Shown: piece by piece, positions 8,520 to 18,038 of the stretch
How the letters are laid out: every line of letters starts with the position of its first letter
How positions within the stretch are numbered: the stretch's first letter is position 1
The notes under the pieces: model-generated
What the model saw: only the letters and a program-made list of their open reading frames with translations
The model's database searches: none
What the model was told of the DNA's origin: nothing
DNA from: JANNNF01 sp963772935
Lineage (GTDB): Bacteria > Pseudomonadota > Alphaproteobacteria > Rhodobacterales > Rhodobacteraceae
Direction: 5' to 3'
Length of the DNA: 64,000 nucleotides
NCBI GenBank assembly: GCA_963772935.1
Contig: CAVYZK010000004.1
Coordinates: 372,001 to 436,000, forward strand
Translations under genes and position numbers: made by a program

Positions 8520-9503
8520 TCAGCAATAGCGTTCCACCGTCGCCGCCTGCGTGTCATCATAGCGGTCGCCATAGGCCCAGCCGACCGGCAGCAGGCGGGC
8601 AATTTCCGTGCGGTTCTGGTCGGTCAGCGTGATTTCCGACGCGCCCACCCAATCGGTCAGATGATCCGCCGTGCGGGTGCCGGGGATCGGGATCAGGTGG
8701 GGGGCCTGATCCAGCACCCAGGCCACGGCCAGTGCCGGGGGCGGCAGGCCAAGGTCATGGGCATAGCTGCGAAACCCTTCGATCCGGGCGCGGTTCAACG
8801 CCCAGTCCTTGCCCTGAAAGCGAGGAATCTGGCGGCGGAATTCGGTCTCGGGCAGGGTGGCCGGGTCCAGAATCTCGCGCCCCAACGCGCCACGGGCGAG
8901 CGGAGAGAACGGCACAAACGCCACGCCCAGTTCGGCGCAGGCTTGGATCAGGCCAAGTTCCGGCTGGCGCGTCCACAGCGAGTATTCGTTCTGCACCGCC
9001 CGGCAGGGATGCACGGCATGGGCGCGGCGCAGGGTGCCGGGGCTGATTTCCGACATGCCGTAGCCGCCGATCTTGCCCTCCTCCACCAACCGCGACAGGG
9101 TACCTGCGACCTCCTCAATCGGCGTCGCCGGATCGTGGCGGTGGATGTAGAACAGATCAACATGATCCACCCCAAGGCGGCGGAGCGACCCTTCCAACTC
9201 GGCCCGCAGATGGCCGTCGGAATTGTCGATCCGGCGCGCCGGGCCGTTGACGATGCTGGCCTTCGTGGCAAGGCTGACACTATGCTTCCGGCTTGCAAGC
9301 CATTGGCCCAGAACGGTTTCCGACCGCCCCATGCCATAGATGTTGGCGGTGTCGTAAAAGGTGATGCCATGGTCCCAGGCGGCATCAAGGCAGCGCAGAC
9401 TGTCCTCATCCGAGGTCGCACCGAAGATGCCGCCGAAGGACAGACAGCCAAGGCCAATGGCGGAAACCATGGGGCCACCGGCCCCGAGTTGACGGGTTTT
9501 CAT
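8520..9503 (-). CDS. aldo/keto reductase
   Basis: This 327-residue TIM-barrel oxidoreductase reduces or oxidises carbonyl/alcohol pairs with NADP(H). The catalytic tetrad is visible: Asp and Tyr in FYDTANIYGMG near residues 50-58, Lys in SLATKAS and His in DLFYIHRHD. The C-terminal half has SPLARGALGRE and IPIPGTRTADHL, the usual cofactor-binding segments. ATG 9503 gives the family start MKTRQLGAGG; the frame stays open upstream without family similarity. It is tail-to-tail with the DUF1989 gene. The substrate is unknown. Confidence 0.88.
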   Translation of the reverse strand: MKTRQLGAGGPMVSAIGLGCLSFGGIFGATSDEDSLRCLDAAWDHGITFYDTANIYGMGRSETVLGQWLASRKHSVSLATKASIVNGPARRIDNSDGHLRAELEGSLRRLGVDHVDLFYIHRHDPATPIEEVAGTLSRLVEEGKIGGYGMSEISPGTLRRAHAVHPCRAVQNEYSLWTRQPELGLIQACAELGVAFVPFSPLARGALGREILDPATLPETEFRRQIPRFQGKDWALNRARIEGFRSYAHDLGLPPPALAVAWVLDQAPHLIPIPGTRTADHLTDWVGASEITLTDQNRTEIARLLPVGWAYGDRYDDTQAATVERYC

Positions 9504-9555
9504 AAGGGTTCCTAACGTTGAGGGCGTCGCACTAGACGCCCCCGAATCGCTTCGG

Positions 9556-10875
9556 TCAACCCCGGATGTAGTGCATTCCCTGAAACTTTGCCCGCAGCGC
9601 CGCCGTGCGCGGGGCCACCGTTTCGGGCGCGTTCGACCGCAACCCTTCGGCAATCAGCGCGGCCAAGGCGGGGGCATCGGCAGGCGTCACCCCGCGGCGC
9701 ACCAGTTCGGGCGTGCCGATCCGCAAGCCGTTGAGATCGCCCGCAACCGGGGCCGCAGGCAGGCCGATGCCGCAGGCCAGAAACCCGGCCTTGCGCAGGG
9801 TTTTCGACGCCGCCTGACCCCCGCCAAACCCCGCCGCGAGGATGGCAAACTGATGCGACTGCGTGGCCCCTTTGTCGGCCCCGAACACCGGCAGGCCAAG
9901 GTCGGACAGCGCGCGTGCCAAAGCTTGCGCGAGGTCTACCATCGCCTGCGCATAGGCCGCCCCATGATCGCGCCAGTCCAGCAGGGTCAGCGCCAATGCC
10001 GCCGATTTTGCCGCATCGAAATTGGCGGTCATGCCGGGGTAGGCGATGGCATCCAGCCGTTCCGCAATCGCGGCGTCATTGGTCACGATCAACCCGCCTG
10101 CCGGGCCACCGAGGGATTTATAGGTGCTCATCGTCATCAGATGCGCACCTTGCGCCAGCGGGTTGGGGAAGCTGCCGCCCGCGATCATGCCGCATTGATG
10201 GGCGGCATCGAACAGCACTTTTGCGCCCACCTCATCGGCTATCGCGCGCACCTCTGCCACTGGATGCGGGAACAGGTTCAGGCTGCCGCCGATAGTGATG
10301 ATCTTGGGCTGTGTGGTATGGGCAAGATCACGAAGTGCAGCAAGATCAACGGTATAGCCATCCGCATTTATTGGCGCTGCGTGCGTGGTCAGACCATACA
10401 GCCCCGCACACCCCCCCGCATGGTGGGTGACATGGCCGCCAATGGTGCCGGGCGGCGCGATGATTGCATCGCCCGGTTTCGCCAGTGCCATGAAGCCATA
10501 AAGGTTCGCCAAAGCGCCCGATCCGACCCGGATTTCGGCATATTTGGCATGGAAGACCTCTGCCGCAAGCTCGGCGGTGATCACCTCGATTTCCTCAATC
10601 GCCTCCAGCCCCATCTCGTATTTATCGCCCGGATAGCCAAGGCTGGGACGGCTGCCCAAACCCCGCGACAGCACCGCTTCTGCCTTTGGATTCATCACGT
10701 TGGTGGCGGGGTTGAGGTTGAAACAATCGCGGTCGTGGATGTGCAGATTGGCCTCGATCAGCGCCTCGATCCGGTCGGCCACCTGCGCGGATGGGGCTGC
10801 GACAGCCGCTGCGAGCGTCTGGATATAGGTCTCAGTCGGGGCGGGAACCCAAGGGCGGGGGGCGAGGTGGGTCAT
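9556..10875 (-). CDS. serine hydroxymethyltransferase-like PLP enzyme
   Basis: The 439-residue protein has the fold-type I plan of glycine/serine hydroxymethyltransferases: SLGYPGDKYEMGLEAIEEIE near residue 77, RVGSGALANLYGFMAL, FDAAHQCGMI with the PLP-ring aspartate, and STYKSLGGPAGG with the PLP lysine. It departs from classical GlyA, where the corresponding motifs are usually HSGAQAN, DMAHIAGL and TTHKTLRGPRGG; the usual arginine is replaced. This points to a side branch with another aldol substrate, for instance an alpha-methylserine-type or threonine aldolase-like activity. It is divergent from a LysR gene that probably controls it. Confidence 0.75.
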   Translation of the reverse strand: MTHLAPRPWVPAPTETYIQTLAAAVAAPSAQVADRIEALIEANLHIHDRDCFNLNPATNVMNPKAEAVLSRGLGSRPSLGYPGDKYEMGLEAIEEIEVITAELAAEVFHAKYAEIRVGSGALANLYGFMALAKPGDAIIAPPGTIGGHVTHHAGGCAGLYGLTTHAAPINADGYTVDLAALRDLAHTTQPKIITIGGSLNLFPHPVAEVRAIADEVGAKVLFDAAHQCGMIAGGSFPNPLAQGAHLMTMSTYKSLGGPAGGLIVTNDAAIAERLDAIAYPGMTANFDAAKSAALALTLLDWRDHGAAYAQAMVDLAQALARALSDLGLPVFGADKGATQSHQFAILAAGFGGGQAASKTLRKAGFLACGIGLPAAPVAGDLNGLRIGTPELVRRGVTPADAPALAALIAEGLRSNAPETVAPRTAALRAKFQGMHYIRG

Positions 10876-10931
10876 GGTGATCTCCTGTTGATTGGGGTCA
10901 GAAAACCCGACAACGGGCTTGCGCGCAAACC

Positions 10932-10947
10932 AGTTTTGCGAAAAACT
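10932..10947. promoter_or_regulatory. palindrome in the SHMT-like/LysR divergent promoter
   Basis: AGTTTTGCGAAAAACT is nearly self-complementary (AGTTTT against AAAACT around a four-base centre). It lies in the 96-base gap between the divergent SHMT-like gene and the LysR regulator. Its length and T-N(11)-A-like form fit a LysR-type operator. This is inferred from position and symmetry only. Confidence 0.45.
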
Positions 10948-10971
10948 AGGGTTAGGAAAGTTAAGGCTTAC

Positions 10972-11839
10972 ATGCCCGTTGCCCCGCCCCGCCCGAAAGA
11001 CCTTGCCCTGAACGCGCTGCGCGCCTTTGAGGCTGCGGTTCGCTTGGGCGGCTTTGCCGCGGCCGCGGTGGAACTGGGGGTGACACCGGGGGCAATCACG
11101 TCACATATCAAGGCGTTAGAGGGCACATTGGGGGCCGCCCTCTTTGTGCGCACCGCGCGCGGTGTGGTGCCAACGCCCTTGGGTCTGCGGGCTGCTGCGG
11201 GGTTCACCGAGGCGTTTGACGCCCTTGGCCAAGCCGTGCAGACCCTGCGCGCCGAGGCCGCCCCGCAGGTGGTGCATATCGCTACCCTGCCCGCGATTGC
11301 GCAGCTTTGGCTGTCGCCGCGCTTGCCGGGGCTGCGACTGGCGGCACCAGAGATTTCAGTGTCGATCACCGCGTTGGAAGCCCCGCCAAACCTGAAACGT
11401 GCGCCCTATGATCTTTGCCTTTTCTACGAAACCGCGGGCGGTACAAGCCTTTGTGATGACGTAATTTTCCCGGTGTGCACGCCGGATCTGGCCACCCGAT
11501 TGCAGCAGCCTTCTGACTCTGGCGACTCTGCCCTGTCTGGGCGATTCTGCCTGGGGCGAGGATTGGGCGATCTGGTCAGCCGTGGCCATGCCAGGGGCGC
11601 TTCCGGTGCTGGGGCCGGTCTATTCGCTCTACGCTTTGGCGGTCGAGGAGGCGCTGAACGGGGCAGGGGTGCTGATCGGGCATGAGGCGCTGGTGGCGCG
11701 ACATCTGGCCAGTGGCGCTTTGGTCGCACCGTTCGAGGTTCGGGTGACCTTGCCGCGGGGGTTGCGCCTGTGGACGGCGCGCCCTTCGCGGCCCAAAGGG
11801 GCGGTGGACCGGGTGGTGCGGTTCTTGCGCGGGGTTTAG
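10972..11839 (+). CDS. LysR-family transcriptional regulator (one frameshift)
   Basis: The N-terminal winged helix is clear: LALNALRAFEAAVRLGGFAAAAVELGV, then TPGAITSHIKALEGTLGAALFVR, the GcvA-like form of the LysR DNA-binding domain. The effector domain follows from about residue 95. The frame is broken by an extra T at 11518; in the next frame the expected LGDSAWGEDWAIWSAVAM continues to stop 11839, giving about 289 residues. It is divergent from the SHMT-like gene and likely its activator. Its stop overlaps the stop of deoD on the other strand. Confidence 0.85.
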
Positions 11840-12540
11840 GCGAAGGCCGCTTGCAAGGCGACCTCGACCATCGCGCCAAAGCTGCGTTCGCGTTGGTCTG
11901 CGGGCAGGGATTCCTCGGTCAGGATATGGTCTGAAATCGTCAGAATAGCCAAGGCGCGGGCACCGTGGCGGGCGGCGAGATGGTAGAGTTCGGCAGCCTC
12001 CATCTCGATACACAGGGTGCCATGCCTTTGAAGTTGTTCAGAAATATCGGGGCGTTCATCGTAGAACGTATCCGACGAATAGATGCCACCCACATGCACC
12101 GGCACCCCGATTTTCAGCGCGGCGGTATGGGCGACGGCGAGCAGGCCAAAGTCGGCACAGGGGGCAAAATTCAGCTCGCGGAAGATCGACCGCGACGGGC
12201 TGCCAAGCGTGCTCGCGGTCATCGCCAGCACCACGTCGCGCACCTTGACATGGTGCTGCAACGCGCCCGCAGAGCCGATGCGGATCAGGGTTTTTGCGCC
12301 ATAATTCTGAAGCAATTCATTGGCATAGATCGACAGTGAGGGCATCCCCATGCCCGACCCCTGGATGGTCACGCGGTGCCCTTGCCAGGTGCCGGTATAG
12401 CCCAGCATTCCCCGGACTTCCGTCACCAGCACCGGGTTTTCAAGATAGGTCTCTGCGGCCCAACGGGCGCGGTAGGGGTCGCCCGGCATCAGCACGGTTT
12501 CGGCGATTTCGCCCGGTTTGGCCCCGATATGAACGGTCAT
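11836..12540 (-). CDS. deoD: purine-nucleoside phosphorylase (DeoD type)
   Basis: DeoD splits purine (deoxy)nucleosides with phosphate to give the base and (deoxy)ribose-1-phosphate. The 234-residue protein has the family start MTVHIGAKPGEIAETVLMPGDPYRA, the phosphate-binding GSGMGMPSLSIY, RIGSAGAL, and the purine/ribose-site block CIEMEAAELYHLA and ILTISDHI with the catalytic aspartate. The length equals the hexameric bacterial family. Upstream, on the coding strand, lies a five-fold 11-bp repeat array that probably controls it. Confidence 0.95.
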   Translation of the reverse strand: MTVHIGAKPGEIAETVLMPGDPYRARWAAETYLENPVLVTEVRGMLGYTGTWQGHRVTIQGSGMGMPSLSIYANELLQNYGAKTLIRIGSAGALQHHVKVRDVVLAMTASTLGSPSRSIFRELNFAPCADFGLLAVAHTAALKIGVPVHVGGIYSSDTFYDERPDISEQLQRHGTLCIEMEAAELYHLAARHGARALAILTISDHILTEESLPADQRERSFGAMVEVALQAAFA

Positions 12541-12560
12541 CTTGCACCCTGAAAGCTGGC

Positions 12561-12615
12561 GTAAAGCCTTTGTAAAGGAGTTGTAGAGTATCCGTAGAGC
12601 ATCCGTAGATACAGA
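12561..12615. promoter_or_regulatory. five tandem 11-bp repeats upstream of deoD
   Basis: Five units begin exactly 11 bp apart at 12561, 12572, 12583, 12594 and 12605. Each starts with GTAAAG, GTAAAG, GTAGAG, GTAGAG or GTAGAT, followed by five less conserved bases. On the coding strand of deoD the core reads CTYTAC, 20-75 bases before its start codon. Same-face spacing of direct repeats fits multimer binding by an OmpR/PhoB-type response regulator. The same core and spacing recur at 55636-55684. Confidence 0.65.
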
Positions 12616-12784
12616 TGCAATGGGCGGTTGTGCGGGGGAGGAGGGGTTTTGTTGACTGTGATTGCCTGTATCGCCCGCTTTTTGACGGGGGTTTGGTCCG
12701 GCCTTTGCCTGTGGATTTTCGCAGGCCCGCCAGACCGCCTGTCACACGATTGCCCGCCATGGGCAGGGGTTTTCGCCAGCTGGC

Positions 12785-14742
12785 CTATTCAGCGGCCATG
12801 GCTGTCGCATCCACCAAGGCGACGATGTTCATCATGATCCGGTTCAGCTCAAAGTCCTTCGGGGTGTAGACCGCGGCGATACCCATCGCGCGCAACGCGT
12901 TTGCGTCGTCTTCGGGGATGATCCCGCCCACCACCACCGGCACATGGCCAAGGCCAGCGGCGCGCATCCTGTCCATCAGGTCGCGCATCAGGGCGATGTG
13001 GCTGCCCGACAGGATCGACAGGCCCACCACATGGGCGTTCTGGTCGGCGGCGGCGGCGACAATCTCGGCCGGGGTCAGGCGAATGCCTTCATAGGTGATG
13101 TCCATGCCGCAATCGCGGGCGCGGGCGGCGATCTGTTCGGCACCGTTGGAATGGCCGTCAAGGCCGGGCTTGCCGACGAGGAACTTGAGGCGGCGCCCGA
13201 GTTTGGTGGACACCGCATCCACCGCCTCGCGGATCGGCTCCAGCCCTTCGGTCCGGTTTGACGGGTTGCGCGACACGCCGGTGGGGGCGCGATATTCGCC
13301 GAATGCGGCGCGGATCACGCCCGCCCATTCGCCGGTGGTGACCCCGGCCTTGGCGCAGGCGATCGACGGCGGCATGACGTTGGCCCCACTGGCGGCAGCG
13401 TCGCGCAGGGATTGCAGGGCGGTGGCCACGGCCCCGGCATCGCGACTGTTGCGCCACGCGGCAAGGCGGGCGATCTGGTCAGCCTCGGCGGCAGGGTCGG
13501 CCTGCATGATGGTCCCATCGCCGGTGGTCAGCGGCGAGGCTTCCGTCGTGGTAAAGCGGTTCACGCCGACCACGGTGGTTTCCTTCGATTCGATCCGGGC
13601 CAGACGGTCGGCGTTCGCCTCGACCAGCCGGCCCTTCATGTAGTCGATGCAGGCGACCGCCCCCCCCATGGCGTCAATCTGCGCCAATTCTGCCCGCGCG
13701 CCGTCTTTCAGCGCGCTGACCTTGCGGTCAATCGCAGGGTTGCCGTCAAAGAGGTCGTCATATTCAAGCAGGTCGGTTTCATACGCCAGAATTTGCTGCA
13801 TCCGCAGCGACCATTGCTGATCAAAGGGGCGCGGCAGGCCCAAAGCCTCATTCCAGGCGGGCAGTTGCACGGCACGCGCACGGGCGTTTTTCGAGAGCGT
13901 AACGGCCAGCATTTCGATCAGAATGCGGTAGACGTTGTTTTCGGGCTGCTGTTCGGTCAGGCCCAGCGAATTGACCTGCACCCCGTAGCGGAAGCGGCGG
14001 TATTTGGCGTCCTGCACGCCATAGCGATCTGGCAAATCTCATCCCACAGATCGACAAAGGCGCGCATCTTGCACAGTTCAGTCACAAAACGGATGCCCGC
14101 GTTGACGAAAAAGCTGATGCGGCCGACCATATCGGGGAAATCCTGCGGCGCGACTTTGCCCTTCAGATCGTCCAGCACGGCGCAGGCGGTGGCGAGCGCG
14201 AAGGCGAGTTCCTGTTCCGGCGTGGCCCCGGCCTCTTGCAGGTGGTAGCTGCAAATGTTCATCGGGTTCCACTTGGGCAGATGCGCGCGGGTGTAGGCGG
14301 CGATATCGGTGATCATCCGCAAGCTGGGCTTCGGCGGGCAGATATAGGTGCCGCGCGACAGGTATTCCTTTATTATGTCATTCTGAACAGTGCCTTGCAG
14401 GGTGGCGATGTCTGCCCCCTGTTCTTCGGCCACCGCAATATACAGCGCCAGAAGCCACGGGGCGGTGGCATTGATCGTCATCGAGGTGTTCATCTGGGTC
14501 AGCGGAATATCGGCAAAAAGGGCGCGCATGTCGCCCAGATGGCCCACAGGAACACCGACCTTGCCGACCTCACCACGCGCCAGAATATGGTCGCTGTCAT
14601 AGCCGGTCTGGGTGGGCAGGTCGAAGGCCACCGACAGCCCCGTCTGCCCCTTGGCGAGGTTTCCCCGGTAGAGCGCATTCGAGGCCGCGGCGGTGGAATG
14701 GCCCGCGTAGGTGCGGAACAGCCAAGGTGCGTCTTTGGTCAT
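12785..14742 (-). CDS. ecm: ethylmalonyl-CoA mutase (one frameshift)
   Basis: This B12-dependent mutase converts (2R)-ethylmalonyl-CoA to methylsuccinyl-CoA. The N-terminal barrel starts MTKDAPWLFRTYAGHSTAAASN and includes GLSVAFDLPTQTGYDSDH and NTSMTINATAPWLLALY; the C-terminal cobalamin domain has the ligand motif GKPGLDGHSNGAEQIA and GLSILSGSH. The total of about 652 residues is normal for the Ecm branch, shorter than methylmalonyl-CoA mutase. One base is missing near 14029-14033: WDEIC should continue with DRYGVQDAKYRRFRYGVQVN. It is divergent from the acyltransferase gene, with ccr just beyond. Confidence 0.93.
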
Positions 14743-14901
14743 CGCAGGCTCCAGTGAATCGGGCGCGTAATTTTATTAGGTTGAATGACAGATAGGCGAC
14801 ATTTTATGGCGATGTCAATTCGCTGCGTTGCGGCGAAGGCGGGTGCCGGACTGGCGGGGATAGTTAGTACCAAAGTGATGGCAAGCTGTTAGGCTGACCG
14901 C

Positions 14902-16261
14902 ATGGTGCAGACGGTCGAAATTCCGGTGTGGGTGCTGGTCGTGGCGGGGGTGCTGGCGACGGTGGCTGCGTTGGACCGGATCATCGGGCCGGGTCTGCGC
15001 TGGTTTTTCCGCCGCCGGATGGAGCGGGTTCTGGCGCGGGTGAACGCGCGGCTGGAGCGCAAGATCGAGCCGTTTCGGCTGGCGCGCCGGCAGGATATGA
15101 TCGCGCGGCTGCTGTATGACCCGCAGGTGCTGGAGGCGGTGGCAGAGCATGCCGCCGAGACGCATGTGCCGGGGTCGGTGGCGTTTGAGGAGGCCCGCAC
15201 CTATGCGGGCGAGATTGTGCCGGGGTTCTCGGCGACGCTGTATTTCGGCTTTGCGACGCGGGCGGCGAAGGGCTTGAGCCGGATGCTGTACCGTGTGCGG
15301 GTGGGTCGGGTCGATGCGCGTCTGGCGGCGATTGACCCGCGTGCCACGGTGATTTTCGTGATGAACCATCGCAGCAACATGGATTATCTGCTGGTGACAT
15401 GGCTGGTGGCCGACCGGGCGGCGGTGTCCTATGCGGTGGGGGAATGGGCGCGGGTCTGGCCGCTGAGCCGGTTGATCCGGGCGATGGGGGCCTATTTCAT
15501 CCGGCGCGGCAGCCGCAACGCGTTGTATCGCAAGGTGCTGGCCCGATATGTCCAGATGGCGACCGCCGAGGGCACGACGCAGGCGATTTTCCCCGAAGGC
15601 GGGCTGTCCTTGGACGGGCGCGTGGGGACGGCCAAAATGGGGTTGCTGAGCTATATCGTGCAGGGGTTCGATCCTGCGGCACGAGATGTGGTGTTCGTGC
15701 CGGTGGGCCTTGGCTATGACCGGGTGCTGGAGGACAGGGTGCTGATGGCCGCCGCCGCCGAAGGCACCCGGCGGTTTAGGGCGCGGCCCTTGCGGGTGGC
15801 GTGGCTGGCGGTCGGGGTGGTCTGGGCGCGGATGCGCGGGCGGTTCGCAGGCTATGGCACGGCGGCGGCGGGGTTCGGGCCGCCGGTGTCTTTGCGGGCG
15901 TTTCTGGCCGAGGGGGCGCTGGTTGAGGATTTGGGCGCGCATCTGATGCAGGAGATTGCCCGCGTGGTGCCAGTGCTGCCGGTGCCGCTGGTCGCGGCGG
16001 CGCTGTGCGACGGGGCGGTTGACCGGGCGGGGTTGCTGGTGCGGATCACCAGCGATGGTCGATCAGTTGCAGGCCTTGGGGGCGGTGCTGAAACTGCCGC
16101 CGCAGGGGGTGACTGCGGCGTTGAGCGAAGGGCTGCAACCGCTTATCGGGCGCGGCGTGGTGGTTGATGTGGCAGGGCTGCTGGAGCCGGTGTTGGCAGA
16201 GCGCCCGCTGCTGGAGTTTTACGCGAGCCCGGTCCGGCAGCGGTTTGGGATTCAACCGTAG
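14902..16261 (+). CDS. glycerol-3-phosphate acyltransferase-like protein (one frameshift)
   Basis: A single N-terminal membrane helix (about residues 6-24) precedes an acyltransferase domain with VIFVMNHRSNMDYLLVTWLV (the NHxxxxD catalytic motif), a GAYFIRRGSRNALYR block, and AIFPEGGLS. This is the PlsB-like order of glycerophospholipid acyltransferases, so it probably acylates glycerol-3-phosphate or a lysolipid at the inner membrane. An extra A at 16051 shifts the frame; the rest continues as AMVDQLQALGAVLKLPPQGV to stop 16261, about 453 residues. It sits between ecm and ccr. Confidence 0.82.
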
Positions 16262-16393
16262 TTTCTGCAACGCGGCAGACATAAAATTACAAAAAAGACC
16301 ATCGTACTATTGCAAAGTTGCGCGACGGTTTCTATTCCTAGCGTGAAGCCGCGTTGATTCTGCGGCGCGGCGTGAACGATACGGGAGGCCGGA
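16262..16393 (+). promoter_or_regulatory. ccr upstream region with RamB-like site
   Basis: The 132-base gap before ccr has an AT-rich part at 16280-16300 and TTGCAAAGT at 16310-16318; on the other strand this reads ACTTTGCAA, the core of the site bound by RamB-type regulators of acetate metabolism. Short-chain fatty-acyl-CoA regulators of that family (ScfR, for example PccR) control related genes in Rhodobacter, as I recall. Only one clear half-site is seen. A GGGAGG ribosome site precedes the ATG. Confidence 0.4.
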
Positions 16394-17680
<1,287 letters not shown>

Positions 17681-17821
17681 TCAGGGCGCTGAAGTCATGC
17701 CGCCGTGCCTTTTGGGGTGCGGCGGTTTTCTGCTTTTGATGCTGCGGGCGGGCGGCAAGGCTTGATCGCGCCGTGGATGCTGTCACCATTGAGCCGATGC
17801 GAAAAGCAAGCCGGGGGCAGG

Positions 17822-17995
17822 ATGCGTCACGAGTGGATTTTTGATGTGCTGATCGACCTCAAGGCTTATGCGCACAAGAATGGCCTGAATGGCCTCGTCG
17901 CGGCGGTGGATGAGGCGATGCAGGTGGCGCGGGCCGAATTGCACGACGGTGGTGATCGCCGCGATGGGCTACCGCCCGGGGGGCGGGCACACTGA
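17822..17995 (+). CDS. small conserved protein of unknown function
   Basis: The 57-residue product begins MRHEWIFDVLIDLKAYAHKNG, then LNGLVAAVDEAMQVARAEL, two amphipathic helices typical of a small soluble family I recall from Rhodobacterales (start M-R-x-E-W-x-F-D-V-L). ATG 17822 follows GGGGGCAGG. The C-terminal 16 residues are low-complexity and may be read in an altered frame. It precedes the helicase gene on the same strand. No function is known. Confidence 0.6.
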   Translation: MRHEWIFDVLIDLKAYAHKNGLNGLVAAVDEAMQVARAELHDGGDRRDGLPPGGRAH

Positions 17996-18038
17996 CGGCA
18001 TCTGGCCCTTCGGCGTTGGGCTTGGTATGCTCTGCGCC

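Noticed and set aside
9571..11685. 704-codon open frame on the plus strand
   Set aside because: Its first 467 codons are antisense to the SHMT-like gene, which has clear motifs; only the part from 10972 is real (LysR).
12561..12615. CRISPR-like array
   Set aside because: Units are only 11 bp, with no spacer-length unique segments and no cas genes nearby.
12615..12784. Short hydrophobic frame between deoD and ecm
   Set aside because: No ribosome site, no conserved pattern, and it runs into the end of ecm on the other strand.
14795..14820. Inverted repeat GACAT...ATGTC upstream of ecm
   Set aside because: Only five bases per arm; expected by chance at this rate.
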